From NCBI RefSeq assembly GCF_001642475.1, contig NW_019173972.1:205498-269497 (forward strand): 64,000 nt of DNA, in the 5' to 3' direction. Positions 22,890-33,896 of this stretch are shown here, one piece after another. The stretch's first letter is position 1, and every line of letters begins with the position of its first letter. The DNA comes from Fonsecaea monophora. Its lineage: Eukaryota > Ascomycota > Eurotiomycetes > Chaetothyriales > Herpotrichiellaceae. Position numbers and translations under genes: made by a program. The notes under the pieces are model-generated. The model was not told where the DNA came from. It saw nothing but the letters and a program-made list of their open reading frames with translations, and ran no database searches.

Positions 22890-23784
22890 GGGATGGAGTG
22901 TGAGGAAGAGGAAGAGGAATCAAACAAGCTACTCCAAGGGCATACAGACAGTCGAGTCGAGCTCAATGGATGGAGCAGAGAGGTCCCTCGAAAGACTCGT
23001 AGTAGTGGCAGGAAGTAGTGTTTACTGTGCACCGGAAGAGTGCTTCTTGCCTAGTAGCATGTCATGGCAGCGCAAATTTGACGCGAAGCTGTGGACAAGT
23101 ACCGAAGTGTTGGTACCTCAGCATTGTAGCTGCCCCTCCACCACAGAGAGGGGTTCTTGGTCTCTCTGGCAGGGATCCTTGGACTCGAACGTGTTCGATT
23201 CTGACAGGTACAAGACTTGGACATGGATCATGCTCGGTTCCGTGGTAGCTTTCGGAACGGATCTTTGAAGCGGATGCGGCCAGAGCCCATCGATGGCTCG
23301 CCCAAGAACTTGTAGATGGAACCGTTGAGCTGGGAGAAGGACGGTCTCTTGACTGGCGGGTCTAGTGATAAGTAAGTTATGGAAACAAAGGCTGAAAAGC
23401 ACCGAGAAAGGTCCACGAGGGGCGTAGTTGGCGCAGTTGGCGGGGGCTGGTGGAGCGCAGGCAGGGAGCCTCTGTCCTCCTAGTCTCCCTAGCCGCAAGC
23501 CGCGAGCCAGACTCCGTGGTGTCCGTCTGCGCCTTCATCGTTTTGTCTTCCCTTGGTCCTTCGGTGCCCAATACCTAGTGCCTGGGAGATCGACACAACG
23601 AGTCAGCTCTGGGCAGTTTGGCAGTCATGAGAGGAGTTGGTGTCGGCGGCGAGGGTGGGAACCAAAGCTTGTGAGGCCAAAACATCTTTTTTTCTTCGAT
23701 AAATCCAACAAGAAGTCAACACCATTCATCATCTTTGCCTTTTTTTTCTGTTTTTGCTCCCGTCGCTTATCTCGTCTTATATTG
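22890..23784. other. Divergent intergenic region, HD protein and methyltransferase
   Basis: About 0.9 kb probably holding both promoters. A pyrimidine-rich TTTTTTTCTG stretch lies just upstream of the methyltransferase ATG. No gene is supported; a plus-strand frame at 23428-23916 shares sequence with the first exon but has no family match. Confidence 0.5.
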
Positions 23785-25421
23785 ATGCCTCCTCACAACC
23801 TTGCTCGAGCCGCCGCGGGGACCTCGACCCCTGGTCCATCCTCGGCTACAGGCGAAGAATCTGCATCTCATCACTCGGACGTTGTGGATGTACGCCTCTT
23901 ACTCCCCACCGGATGATTTCTCTTCACGGTAATAACAGAGTATCTTTTCTTGCAGGTGGATGACGATGCCGATTCCGCTTTTGAGGATGGCGACAATATA
24001 TCGTGAGTTTCGGGAATACTAGTACACGGGTTCTCGAAATTGTGGCTGAGACGAAGCTTTCAAGGGACACGACCTCAGTTGCCTCGTCGATATATCGAGG
24101 TCGGATAATAAACGGTAGAAGGTTGGAAATGGTCCCTGCCAGATGGACTCTTGAGTCCCTGAATGTCCCTTTTCTGTTGACACCTCCAGATACTCGTCTT
24201 TGCGAGATGACTATTGGTATGATGATCGAGATTCTCATTCCTGCATCCACGTAAACAAGGCTCACCATCTCAACAGGGGGCCCTCCGATGAACAACAATT
24301 TGAAACACTCAACGCTGGGTATGTGGATGTCAACGAGCAAACAACCGTGGTGCTAAGATAGCTGCCCTAGTCATGTCCTCTATCTTGTATTGGACAGCAA
24401 TCAACCAAACCCTCTCTTTCGATCACCCATCGAGGAGCCGCTGGTATGAGTTTTTAACCAAGTTCTGTTACTGCTTGTCATCGACTGACACCAACGCACT
24501 AGCATATCCTCGATATAGGGACAGGACCTGGCACTTGGGCCATGTGAGTCGAACCTCTTCTGTCATTTGATGCTCGTCTTCTTACTAGACGAAGTGACGT
24601 AGCCGACCAATTTCCTGCTGGTAGGTCAATATGAAACAAGTCTCTGCCGTCCATCGCCTAACAAAACCCAGCATCCGTATATGGTGTTGACCTCTCTCCG
24701 CCGCCATCCAACTGGGTCCCTCCCAACTGCTTTCTCCAGGTGAGTTCCTGGCGATGTGGCGAACACTCTAGCTAAACCGAGTATAGGTGGACGACGTCCT
24801 AGAAGAATGGACGTGGAGGCAAGATTTTGACCTGATTCATATGCGTCTTATGCTAGGTGCCTTCACAGACACTGAATGGACGGCTGTGTACAAAAAGTGC
24901 TTCGACAATCTACGGTCCGGAGGATACATCGAACAAGTCGAGTTGGACGTGCGGGTCATGTCTGATGATGGCTCACTCGCCCCTGACTCGCTGTTAGCCG
25001 GATGGGGACAGACGTTCCTCGACTGCGCGCGACGGGCAGGTCGTCCCTTGGACACGCAGTTGACGATGAAGGCCAAGATCGAAGCAGCCGGGTTTGTCGA
25101 CGTCCAAGAACACCTGTACAAATGTCCCATCGGCGCATGGCCCAAGGACCCGCTCCTCAAGGACGCTGGCCGGATTAACCTGACACACTGGAGTTCTGGT
25201 CTGGATGGATGGGCCATGATGTTATTGACGAGATGGGGGGCGCCGGAACCCTGGACGGCGGATGAAGCCAGAGTCTATGTTGCCAGAGTGAGGGAGGAAC
25301 TGAAGAAGCGCCGACTGCACATCTGGCATTACACGTGAGTCTCTTCAGGCGGTGGTTACTGGTGATCGGATCGTACTGACCAAGCGGCAACAGTCGACGT
25401 GTTTGGGGGAGAAAACCATAA
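23785..25421 (+). CDS. LaeA-like SAM-dependent methyltransferase, 11 exons
   Basis: I join 23785-23889, 23956-24002, 24065-24121, 24190-24216, 24277-24318, 24371-24443, 24503-24543, 24595-24620, 24672-24739, 24787-25334 and 25394-25421 to give 353 residues. Every junction keeps frame and restores family sequence: INGRRYSSLRDDYWGPSDEQ, HVLYLVLDSNQPNPLF, the SAM motif I HILDIGTGPGTWAIDVADQF, SVYGVDLSPPPSNWVPPNC, then VDDVLEEWTWRQDFDLIHMR, and the tail RRVWGRKP. The N-terminal 45 residues are acidic and low-complexity. LaeA/Llm-type proteins affect secondary metabolism and development, but the role of this member is unknown. Exons of 26-28 nt and one GTTGGA donor are unusual. No biosynthetic cluster is next to it. 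Confidence 0.88.
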
Positions 25422-25933
25422 TTATTGGCATGGTTTGGTTCTATGCATTTAGCGCATGCGCTGCTGATGATTCACTCATGTTGTTTGCATCCGAGACGGC
25501 CTTATCATAAGCATGGGGGATGTTTGTTTCTAGCCTGGATTGGGGGTCATATCGGCGGCGTTTGGTTTGTGGCTGTCTCCAACTATTCGGTGGATGAACT
25601 CTCGATTCGAGATTGTCTCGAACTTCTCATGACCAGTTTAGTTATTATGATGGACTCTACCACCATCCATCTCTACAGAATGAAGCAAACAGTGCCTCGA
25701 CGATGGAAGGTCCTCAGGAGACTGCATGTTGATACGGACATGAGGACCTCTAGCAGCACAAACAAGGTTTAACGATTTGTATCCGAGTTGCAGGGGCCAG
25801 TAGTACTATCTTCCGCTTAACAGGACCTTTTGATCCTTTGGTTCTTCCCTGAGGTCCTCAAAGTTTCAAGTGGTAGAGTAGGTACTTAGTATCGATCTGG
25901 GAGGACCTTTCATCCCGGTCAAGCTACGCACTA

Positions 25934-25943
25934 CTATATAACA
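25934..25943 (+). promoter_or_regulatory. TATA box with ATG-free leader
   Basis: CTATATAACA stands upstream of a roughly 270-base C/A-rich stretch that contains no ATG until 26215. Such an arrangement is expected of a real 5' leader, not of random DNA of this composition. The transcription start is inferred, not seen. Confidence 0.45.
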
Positions 25944-26214
25944 CTGTGTTGACCCAGCACAAGTGTGGACTGGAAACTACAAGCATTCACATTGTTCGCA
26001 TACTACCAGTACTACACTACTGACACACTTCTCAGCACAAACACAAACACGCATACCTCGTACACATACACACTGCAGATCCAGTTGCGTCATACTGCCG
26101 CCACTACTACCACCCCCAACCACATACTACTACTGCCTTCTACACAACAGAACCAACTACACAGTTCCACAGTCTCACAGTCTCTCCGAAGCAAATCTAC
26201 TTTATCCAGCAAAT

Positions 26215-26307
26215 ATGTTTCCACTCATCCTCATGGCCACCATGGTGGGAGCTATCGGCCTGACGGTCTTCGGCGGGATGCCAAAATTCACCCACCTGAT
26301 CGGTTGA
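26215..26307 (+). CDS. Candidate 30-residue hydrophobic micropeptide
   Basis: This is the first ATG after the TATA box at 25934, in the context CAAATATGT. It encodes 30 residues: a hydrophobic segment FPLILMATMVGAIGLTVFGG able to span a membrane, then MPKFTHLIG. No similar family is known to me. It could instead be the first exon of a longer gene, or the leader could belong to a non-coding RNA. Support comes from the promoter-like context, not from homology. Confidence 0.35.
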   Translation: MFPLILMATMVGAIGLTVFGGMPKFTHLIG

Positions 26308-27323
26308 TTTTGGCCGGTTCGAGTCGTACGCGGGAAGGAGAGTTACTCGATACTACTATCTGGACAGGAGGAAATGGGAACACTTAGTACTGAAATGGAC
26401 GGATGGGGCACAGGGTGTGTTGTTTTGAATGAATCAGTGAAAACGACCAGATCGATGGGGTGTTGGTTGTTGGATCATGGTTCACTTTCATCCTACTAGT
26501 ACTACTGTAGTACTACTTGGTAACAATTGATTACAACTTGAGAGAGAATCTTGCCACCCTCATGATAACAAGTTGTCTTTGGAATCTCCTCTGTCGATGG
26601 CATCCATAGATCAATTCGTCGAACATGCGGCATGAGCCGGCGGGTGGTTTGTATAATGGAATCAGACACTTCAGGCTGCGTGGTTACCGTCTTGATTCAT
26701 TGCAGATTGAATCATCTAAAGTGTCCCTGTCAATAACTATTGACAAGTTAACTGTTTGCTTGGGTGATTAAGTCATCCTTTACCGAGTAGGAGCAGTAGC
26801 GCTGAGACCAGCGATCCAGTACGAGACGTAGAAGACAGGTAGTACGTACCTGCTGCCGGGAAGATGTAGTTAACTACTCGTTTGAAAGCAAATGACATTA
26901 TTTCCCAGGACGGGCAACAGAACCTTCTTCCATCCATAACGGGAACATGACCTCCCCGAATTGGAGATGAGTAGGAGGTAGAAAAGCAGCTAAGCCTGAT
27001 CCAGCTGAATTCGTGACGCGTTTCACAGCGACTGGATCGTGCCTTGTTCTTGTTAATTGATTGATTTAATCACATTTACCTGCCACCTACCAACCTACTC
27101 ACCTGGGTCCTCTCCTCTCTAAAATTGAGTGCATGTGTACTATCATTACCAAGTAACTGGTGAGTACTTTGCAAACAGTGACAGTAGACTCCTCTACTTT
27201 TCGCACCCTATTTACAGTACTACAGGGTATTCTGAAGAGGAATCCTCAGTCAGGAGTCCACGCAGACTATGGAATGCGCGATGTGACTGATTCGGTCAAC
27301 TGATGGACTCTTTGATCGCGTTT

Positions 27324-27350
27324 CCTCTCTCTCTCTCTCTCTCTCTCTCT
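27324..27350. repeat. CT microsatellite
   Basis: About 13 CT dinucleotides in an uninterrupted run within the gene desert. Confidence 0.85.
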
Positions 27351-28198
27351 TGCTTCTCATCACATTCAACAAAGGATAATGTTGTATTTTTACCTTACTT
27401 GCCCTTCCTTTGTGAGCAAATTGATATCAGTCGAACTACTTAGAAGTAGTAAGGATATCCCGCCCCGTTTTGTACATGAGCTGGAAATCCGAAATACTAC
27501 TTTTCGGACAGTACAAAACTCCTTCCTACAAGCTCACTCACGAAAAATAAGTGATCGTGCTCAAAGGGCCTGTCTTATATAAAGACGGAGAGAGAGCTAC
27601 TACTCCACGGGAAGTATAGATACCGCATCATGTATCTATCTGAGGCAGATCCGACGCGCAGCATCAGAGCAGCATCAAAGCGATATCAAAGTAGTCCGAA
27701 AGCGGTATTAAAGTAGCATTAATTTTCCACCTGGGGGTGAGTACTTTCAGTTCTGCTTGATACTGACTGGGTGGGTAATTCTCGAGAAATCCGATTCCAA
27801 GATGACGCGAGATACGAGTGTTGGAGGGAATTACCACCACTTTACCTACCTAATTGTAGGATGTACCAAATGACAGAGATAATGCCCGTAGTGCTTTTTA
27901 GAAAAGACCGACTAGAGACGCATGCGAAGTAGTACTACTTTATCAGGCTGAAAACATGGGAGACTCATCGAGGTACTACTCTGTAGTAGTAGTATCACTG
28001 AACCGATAGTAGAACTAAATCAAGTACTGTACCGAGTTACTCACATACATCATCGAATGCTTGTAAAGATCTTGCAAGTGAACACAGTCATTTGTTCTAA
28101 AAGTACTTGGTACTAGTACTAGCATAAAAGTGCAATCTCGATAATGACACAAAACAAATGCCGCTCTAGATGCCGCTCATAATCCCTTCTCCAATCAA

Positions 28199-29862
28199 TC
28201 AATAAATATACGTAAATTCATCATTCTTGCGATCGGTAAGATCCAAAAAGGCATTGTCACCCAGTCTCTGCCCAGCTTCAGTCTCATCCATGGCAACGTA
28301 CTTGTCTTCCATGGAATGATCCTTGATCTTGGCCGCCTTGCCGTTCTGCACCCGTTTCCTGGACTGCATCTTGTTCAAGAAAATAAGGTTCGCAAACTGG
28401 ATGAAGATGACGGCAACCATCGTAACGAAGATGGCCAGCACCTTGCGCAGACCCGGGTGGTAGGCGGGCGCGTCCTTCTTGTTGAACAGGAGCGGGCCAA
28501 TGATGTTGCCGGCGCTCGAGCCAGCATTGTAGAGGGACATGATGACGGATTTCTTGGTGCTGCCGCCAGTGTTTCCCACGATCCACGAGACAATGAGCGG
28601 GTTCCCTCCAAAGAGGAAGGCCAGCAGGTAATAAGCCACCAAGAGTCCGGCGGTGGCACCTGAAGTCCGCGGGAGAACATAGAGAACAGCCAAACCGGCA
28701 ATGACGGGCAGCATGAGGCCAGCGAGGACAAAAGACTTGAGCTTGGCCTTTTGGGCTGCAAACGAGGCGAGGAGGATGACGATGACCTGCATCGCGCCGA
28801 AAGGCATATTGAGAAGTGAGGTTTTGTACTTGTCGAAACCGACACCTTCGAGAATGAGGGGGCCAAAAGTATTGGTGACTGAGGCGCCCACATTGAGCAG
28901 GAGAGCAAGGCCAATCCAGAGATACGTCTTGGGCTCCATGGCCAGTTCGAGTATGTGCTGCCATTTGAACTCGCGGTTGCCTGTGCCGGTTTGGTTGGCA
29001 CGAAGACGTTCAATGGCTTGTGCCTTTTCGTGCTCCGTCAGAAAGCGTGCCGAAGGAATATCATTGTCGAGGAAATACCACACGACGGGTGCCGTGACAA
29101 TGGTGACCAGGCCGACGAACAGGAAAATAATCTGCCACGACGCCAGAGCGGATGAGGGGATGTGAGCCAGTCCGTAGGAGATGCCTGAAGCAGCAATGGT
29201 CGCAACTCCATTGGTACCATACCAGGCTGCAACGCGGAGGGGTTGTTCTGCTCGACGGTACCATTGGCTCGTGATGACGCTGAAAAGCGGTAGACAGCCG
29301 GCTTCAAACAGTCCGAGGAAGAAACGCGCAGCCAGGAGCGAGCTGTAATTGTGACAAGCTGCCATCGCAGCTTGAGCAATACCCCATCCAAGGCAAAGGG
29401 CCGGCATGAGGATGCGATGAGGGACTCGTACAATGAGGAAGGATGAGAATGGCTGCCAGGCAAGTTGTGCGATGGGGGCGATAGATCCTAGAAAGGAATA
29501 CTGATCACCGGTGAGGTGTGTATCCTCGGTGAGGCCGAAAAGAGCGCCATAACCGAGCACCGACTTGTCGAGAATCTGGAGGAAGTAGACCCAGACGAGA
29601 ATGGACAGGATGACTTTGTCCGTCTTGCGTCGGATGCGTTTGTTCTAGCACACTTTGTCAGACTTAATGTTGCCCCCGTAATGATTCCGAAACTCACGTC
29701 TTCTTCGGTCAGCTCCACTCGTTGGTCTCCCACAATAGCAAGGGCTCGGTCGGCGTGCTTCAGAGATGCTCTACGCTCAGTGATGATGTCTTTGGACAGG
29801 CGACCGGACTCGACATCTTCGGCGTGAGCCTCGCGGAGGGTTTTGTCGTCAAAGGTGGTCAT
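28199..29862 (-). CDS. MFS transporter, Dal5/allantoate permease type
   Basis: Exons 29862-29698 and 29644-28199, joined in phase 0 by a 53-nt intron, encode 536 residues. The anion:cation symporter (ACS) family takes up allantoate, nicotinate, vitamins and similar organic anions across the plasma membrane. Typical pieces are SILVWVYFLQILDKS in the first helix, LGYGALFGL, RFFLGLFEAGCLPLFSVITS, SQWYRRAEQPLRVAAWYGTN, and SWIVGNTGGSTKKSVIMSLY. The N-terminal 55 residues (exon 1) and the C-terminal 55 are cytosolic and charged. Substrate unknown. Confidence 0.92.
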
Positions 29863-31092
29863 CGTAAAGGTGGCGCTTGGTATATTGCAGAATGCCGTTG
29901 ATGTTTCCCACGTCCCCAGGATCTTGTTGAAGTGACTGGGGAAAGGACCAACAAGGGACGCAACAAGAAGATATTTATGTATCTAATGTGCCAATCTGTC
30001 ACCCTCGCCTAGATGGGGAGTCGAAAATGAGGTCGAGAAATTTTGGAGGTTTGGGATCTGGAATCAGCTAGTATCACAGGTGTGGGGTCTGGGCATGCAT
30101 CATTCACCCTACACCTTGACCATCTGGCAAAGCCCGAGAAATGCGCGGAGTACAGTAGTCAGATATGCGGGCTGGGGTAGAAGTCTGGAGGGAGGATGGC
30201 CATTGGAGGGACTGAAGCCGGTGCAGGGTTGTGTGACAGCTGATGCACAACCCCGCAACTCTGATCGGCAATTGAAAAGCCCCAGGATTGGACAGACAGA
30301 GAAGATCGACACTCTGTCGCTTCCAGAATACAAGCGAAGGAGTCGGTCGGCAACGGCGAAAGGCACTTTGAGCGGGGGACGGGCATGATCGGATGATGGT
30401 GGCCGTTTGTTCATTTCTCCTTGTACCTCGTACAAAAAGGTGGCGAGGCTGAAAGTGGAAGTGCCAGTTGCTCTTGGCAGATGCAGGTTGACAGGCTGAC
30501 AGGACACCTTCCCCTTCATCCGTCGTGGGGGTGGCGCTATCCCACTTCGGTCGACCCCCATGATGACCCCCACGACCAAAAATTGTCCAGCAAAGTTTCG
30601 CTTCTGGATGCGCCAGATGTGCCTAGGGCATCGCGTTGGACACATATGAGGAGTTGAGATCACCCAACGCACGCGCTGGCCAAGATGACCAAGAATGAAA
30701 AACAGCCATGGCGAGGCTGAATACGAAGACTCGGCTGTCTCGATGACAACACGTATGCGCAGTGTGAAATGAACGATGGCATTCGCTTCCGGAGCTCTTG
30801 AAGGGGCTTTCTTGTCCATCTCCCCATCTGATCGAACGCTCTATGCCAACGACATCCCCTCCTGCCCCAAACGGCACGTCTCATTGTAGCCATCCTCTTA
30901 TTCACCAGACAACTGACCCAACACATCACCGACGCATTCAACATCCACGCCCTCCGACCCTACATCCATTAAGAATGTCATTAGCAGTGGGAAGAGCCTG
31001 GATGTGAATATTAGCGAATGTCTACCTCCAGTGACACAGGCGTCCGACGACCTGGAACTTCGACTTACCATCGTATTGTGCAGATCCCCCAT
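29863..31092. other. Intergenic, 1.2 kb upstream of the MFS gene
   Basis: It likely contains the MFS promoter. A 236-codon minus-strand frame (30109-30819) has no family match, is rich in Pro/Arg/Ser, and overlaps other open frames on the plus strand. I treat it as non-coding. Confidence 0.45.
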
Positions 31093-31422
31093 CTATTCAA
31101 CCGCCACATGTCGATAGGGGTTTTCAGTCTTTATCGATATTCGCCCCGTTTTCTTGGTCGTTGTTGACGACTTCTGCGATTGCTGCGGCTGTTGAGCATC
31201 CTTCATCCCGTATTGTACTCTCCACCACTTTTCTTGGTCGATCCTGTTTCCTAAAGCCCAAAGCTCTCTATCTCCCAAACTCTCCACCGTGACAGAGATG
31301 CCTTGCTGCAACTTGGCTTTCTGTAGATCGAAGTACTTCGACACTACGATCCCTATGAACCCCACCACCGATATCGACCCCAGGAGGGTCGTGCATATCT
31401 TATCGTCGTGGGACATAGGCAT
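31093..31422 (-). CDS. Small single-pass membrane protein, unknown
   Basis: An intronless frame of 109 residues that I do not recognise. Residues about 11-29 (TTLLGSISVVGFIGIVVSK) form a clear transmembrane segment. This is followed by an amphipathic part (YFDLQKAKLQQGISVTVESL) with KWWRVQYGMKDAQ, then a Gln/Ser/Thr/Lys-rich tail. The orderly pattern of helix, amphipathic region and disordered tail suggests real coding, possibly in mitochondria or ER. The start at 31422 is the first ATG of the frame; another Met follows two codons later. Confidence 0.5.
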   Translation of the reverse strand: MPMSHDDKICTTLLGSISVVGFIGIVVSKYFDLQKAKLQQGISVTVESLGDRELWALGNRIDQEKWWRVQYGMKDAQQPQQSQKSSTTTKKTGRISIKTENPYRHVAVE

Positions 31423-32113
31423 GACTGGTCCGACTGAATGACTTGGTTGATGAGGTTGTCCGCCAAGTGATCGAGGGCTTTTCTTTTCCGGCGGCAGATT
31501 GGGAAGTATGTCGAGTATGATGGTCTGACAGGATCAGTAAGACCCGGAGAGAGATGAGATGCTTTATATACCTTGCTGAGTGCGGTGGACCGCCAGTGAC
31601 ACAAGGTTTGAACCAAACAAGGAGCCGAGTCAAATACCAGTTGTTCTATGGTTCTTGGACGAACTTGTCGCCCGGAGGCCGTGATCGTCAACGCCAGAAA
31701 TTTCCTGAGGACCTGGGATTCTTGTTCGAGTCGACTTTTTGTTGGGCGACTTCCGGTCAATTGCAGTCCGGTCGTCACTGGGTGCCGTCTGGTCACCATG
31801 TTCGCGAGGTCCTCAAGGTCATGTCATGTCCGCCTCCAGTGGAGAAGCCGTTGCAGCATCCTTTGGGACTGTAGTGGCCCTCTTTGACCACACATTCCCA
31901 TCTCTTCGGGCCGAGCGAATCCCTTCTCCATGAGGATGCAGTCGTTTCGATGAGGACTCGATGGGATTTCGCCCCAAATCCGGGCCGCAGAGTGACATGA
32001 GGTGCCGCCTGAATTATGCCCGCTGCCCACCCATCAGCATTGTGAACATGAAGAAGTCTGCAACTCAACAACTCACCCCACCCACCCTCACGCAAGGCTT
32101 CCTGGGGGCCTCC
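31423..32113. other. Intergenic between two small membrane protein genes
   Basis: Overlapping open frames on both strands, none with splice signals or family similarity. Probably promoter and 3' sequences of the small minus-strand genes on either side. Confidence 0.4.
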
Positions 32114-32390
32114 CTACGACTCTTCGGGCAGAGAAGAGTCTGACGCAGCCGGTGTCTCACGAGTGCTCTGCGGGGGAGTATCCGATCCACGCAGAGCAAT
32201 CTCGTGTGCACGCTGGCGCTGCAGCTCCTCTCTGATAGGATCGACTACTCTAAGACACCGTCAGTATGCCAGTCAGCCAAACAAGATGGGAGACAGCGGT
32301 GACGCACGAGCCGTAGAGGATGAGGGCTGTAGCCCCCAGGAAGAGCGCGCTTTGAAATAAGAATAGACCTAAATGGTCAATATGGATATT
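32114..32390 (-). CDS. Small spliced membrane protein, 5' end unresolved
   Basis: Two 3' exons are clear. The upstream one (up to about 32390, ending at 32308) encodes LGLFLFQSALFLGATALILY, a transmembrane helix. The last one (32249-32114) encodes VVDPIREELQRQRAHEIALR followed by a Ser/Thr/Pro-rich tail ending LPEES and a TAG. The 58-nt intron (GTGCGT...GGCTGAC...CTTAG) joins them in frame. The start is not found. A possible acceptor is TTTAG just before GGT CTA at about 32385, and an in-frame alternative is TCCAG near 32427. Upstream minus-strand sequence holds MFFELNKTVLAAGR near 32550-32505, but no good donor joins it. I do not recognise the family. Confidence 0.5.
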
Positions 32391-32799
32391 TATATCCAAA
32401 GAGATCTGGAAAGCAGAAATTTTAAAAAAAATACTCTATCAGCCATATTTATTAGATATGTTTCAAATAGGTATGGCGAGAGAAAAAGGGGGTAGAAGAC
32501 TCGGCCGGCTGCGAGAACGGTTTTGTTCAGCTCGAAGAACATCCCAGGGTAGGAGCGAGCGCCGTCCAGCCGTCCATCGTCCATCTCTGCAAGAACTACC
32601 AGGGAGGAGCTCGTCGGATGAAGCTGGCAATTGAGCAGGTTGAAAGGGCTGGCTCTGAGGGCAGGAGGATGGATGAAAACAACAGAAGGGAGAAGGTGCC
32701 TATTCCATGGCAACTTGATCGTGCACGGGTGCTGATGAAGGATATCTGCTGCAGCAATTTGATCATGAGCAAACGTTGCGAAAGGAGTTACCTGCAGCT
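32391..32799. other. Probable 5' part of the small membrane protein gene
   Basis: It includes an AT-rich stretch (32420-32480) and a minus-strand open frame with several ATGs (32444, 32549, 32591) that could supply the first exon of the gene ending at 32114. No junction can be fixed. Confidence 0.35.
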
Positions 32800-33896
32800 C
32801 TAATCATCCGCACTCTTCTGCATGGGTTCGACTCTCATCCTCCATTCATCCCAGTCGAACACGCCGTGTCCATACGTCCATGACCCAGGCTCCCGATGCG
32901 GAAGTACCACGCCTTCCTTGTCCTTGAAGAACACCAGGCCACCAGGGACCTCTTTCAGGGGATTGCCTTCCCCTTCACCAGACCTGCCGACAGGTCCAAC
33001 GTCAAAGCCACAGGCTTGGTAGAACCTCTCCTTCCCATCGGCGGCGATCACGCTGCACGCGACACCCTCCCGTTGTGCTTGCCATAGACCCATCATGACG
33101 AGGGCGCGGCCGTGGCCCTGGTTCTGATATCCAGGGTGGACGGCTAAGCATTCCAGGTACCACGACTCGGAGCGTTGGCCAGTCCAGATATGGTCGAGGT
33201 AATTGTAAGACCGTTCGATGATGTTCTCGTCTTCTGCCGACGCCGCACGATTGGGTGAAAGCCATCCAAGAAGTCCCACAATCAACTGTGTCATGGGTCG
33301 AAGCAAGCGTCCTATAATGCAGCCATTTAGCACCATACCTCAAAGTGTCGGTACGAGGAGTGTAGACATCTTTCAATTCCAGAGCCCTTTCCTTGCGCCA
33401 GCATCGCCAGCAAGACTGGGGTCTCGAATATCTGCAGACCTTGACACATGGTAGGCTAAAGGGCCGCCTTTGAATTTATGCAATTGAACCAATATACTGC
33501 AAACAACATCGTGGAGAAGCACTTACTCGGATCCCACCAGGCATACCCCCAGCCAGCCTCATAATTCTCCTTCCAACTGGGAGCCATGCGGCTCCAGTGT
33601 GCAACCCCAGTCACAATTTCTACCAGCCCGTTTTTAGAACGTACTGTTGTTACGAGGAATATATGGCTGGGGTCCCACCAGTCGACGATGAACCGGCGAT
33701 ACCAATATTTCTCGACATCGCCAGGATATGACTTCCTATGCGGATGGATCAGGCGGCCAAAGAGTACATCGTCGTCAAAAGCATGAGAGCAAACACGTGC
33801 CGCTGCGGAGAGGTCGGAGAAGCGTGCCCTTCGACAGTCGAAGGCTCCCTGTGCAAGGAGTGACGATGGAGACCAGGACCGTGTCGTGGGAGCCAT
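32800..33896 (-). CDS. GNAT-family N-acetyltransferase
   Basis: Exons 33896-33527 and 33311-32800 encode 293 residues (PF00583/PF13508 type). The acetyl-CoA site is in SWYLECLAVHPGYQNQGHGRALVMMG (Q-x-x-G-x-G), followed by VIAADGKERFYQACGFD. The N-terminal half (ARFSDLSAAARVCSHAFDDD) is the usual first strand and helix. The chosen start MAPTTRSW has an in-frame alternative 21 codons upstream (33959). The intron of 215 nt is long for this genome and joins DP and RRLLRPM in frame. Within it, 33428-33336 could be an exon by splice signals but contains an in-frame stop in the required phase. Substrate unknown. Confidence 0.82.

Larger units (their letters stand above)
25422..28198. other. 2.8-kb gene desert with GTACTAC motifs
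   Basis: No protein of recognisable family. The stretch holds many AGTACT/GTACTAC words, often as inverted copies (26493-26520, 27930-27944, 27973-27995, 28100-28123), a CT microsatellite, and a TATA-led candidate micropeptide gene (listed separately). It separates the methyltransferase from the 3' end of the MFS gene. Confidence 0.5.

Noticed and set aside
23428..23916. 162-codon plus-strand frame overlapping the methyltransferase first exon
   Set aside because: The methyltransferase uses another frame from 23785 with matching exons; this frame has no family similarity.
23785..29862. Secondary-metabolite cluster around the LaeA-like methyltransferase
   Set aside because: No polyketide synthase, peptide synthetase, terpene cyclase or P450 gene is nearby; one MFS and one methyltransferase are not enough.
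30109..30819. 236-codon minus-strand open frame upstream of the MFS gene
   Set aside because: No family pattern, low-complexity Arg/Pro/Ser composition, overlapping frames on the other strand, and position in the likely MFS promoter.
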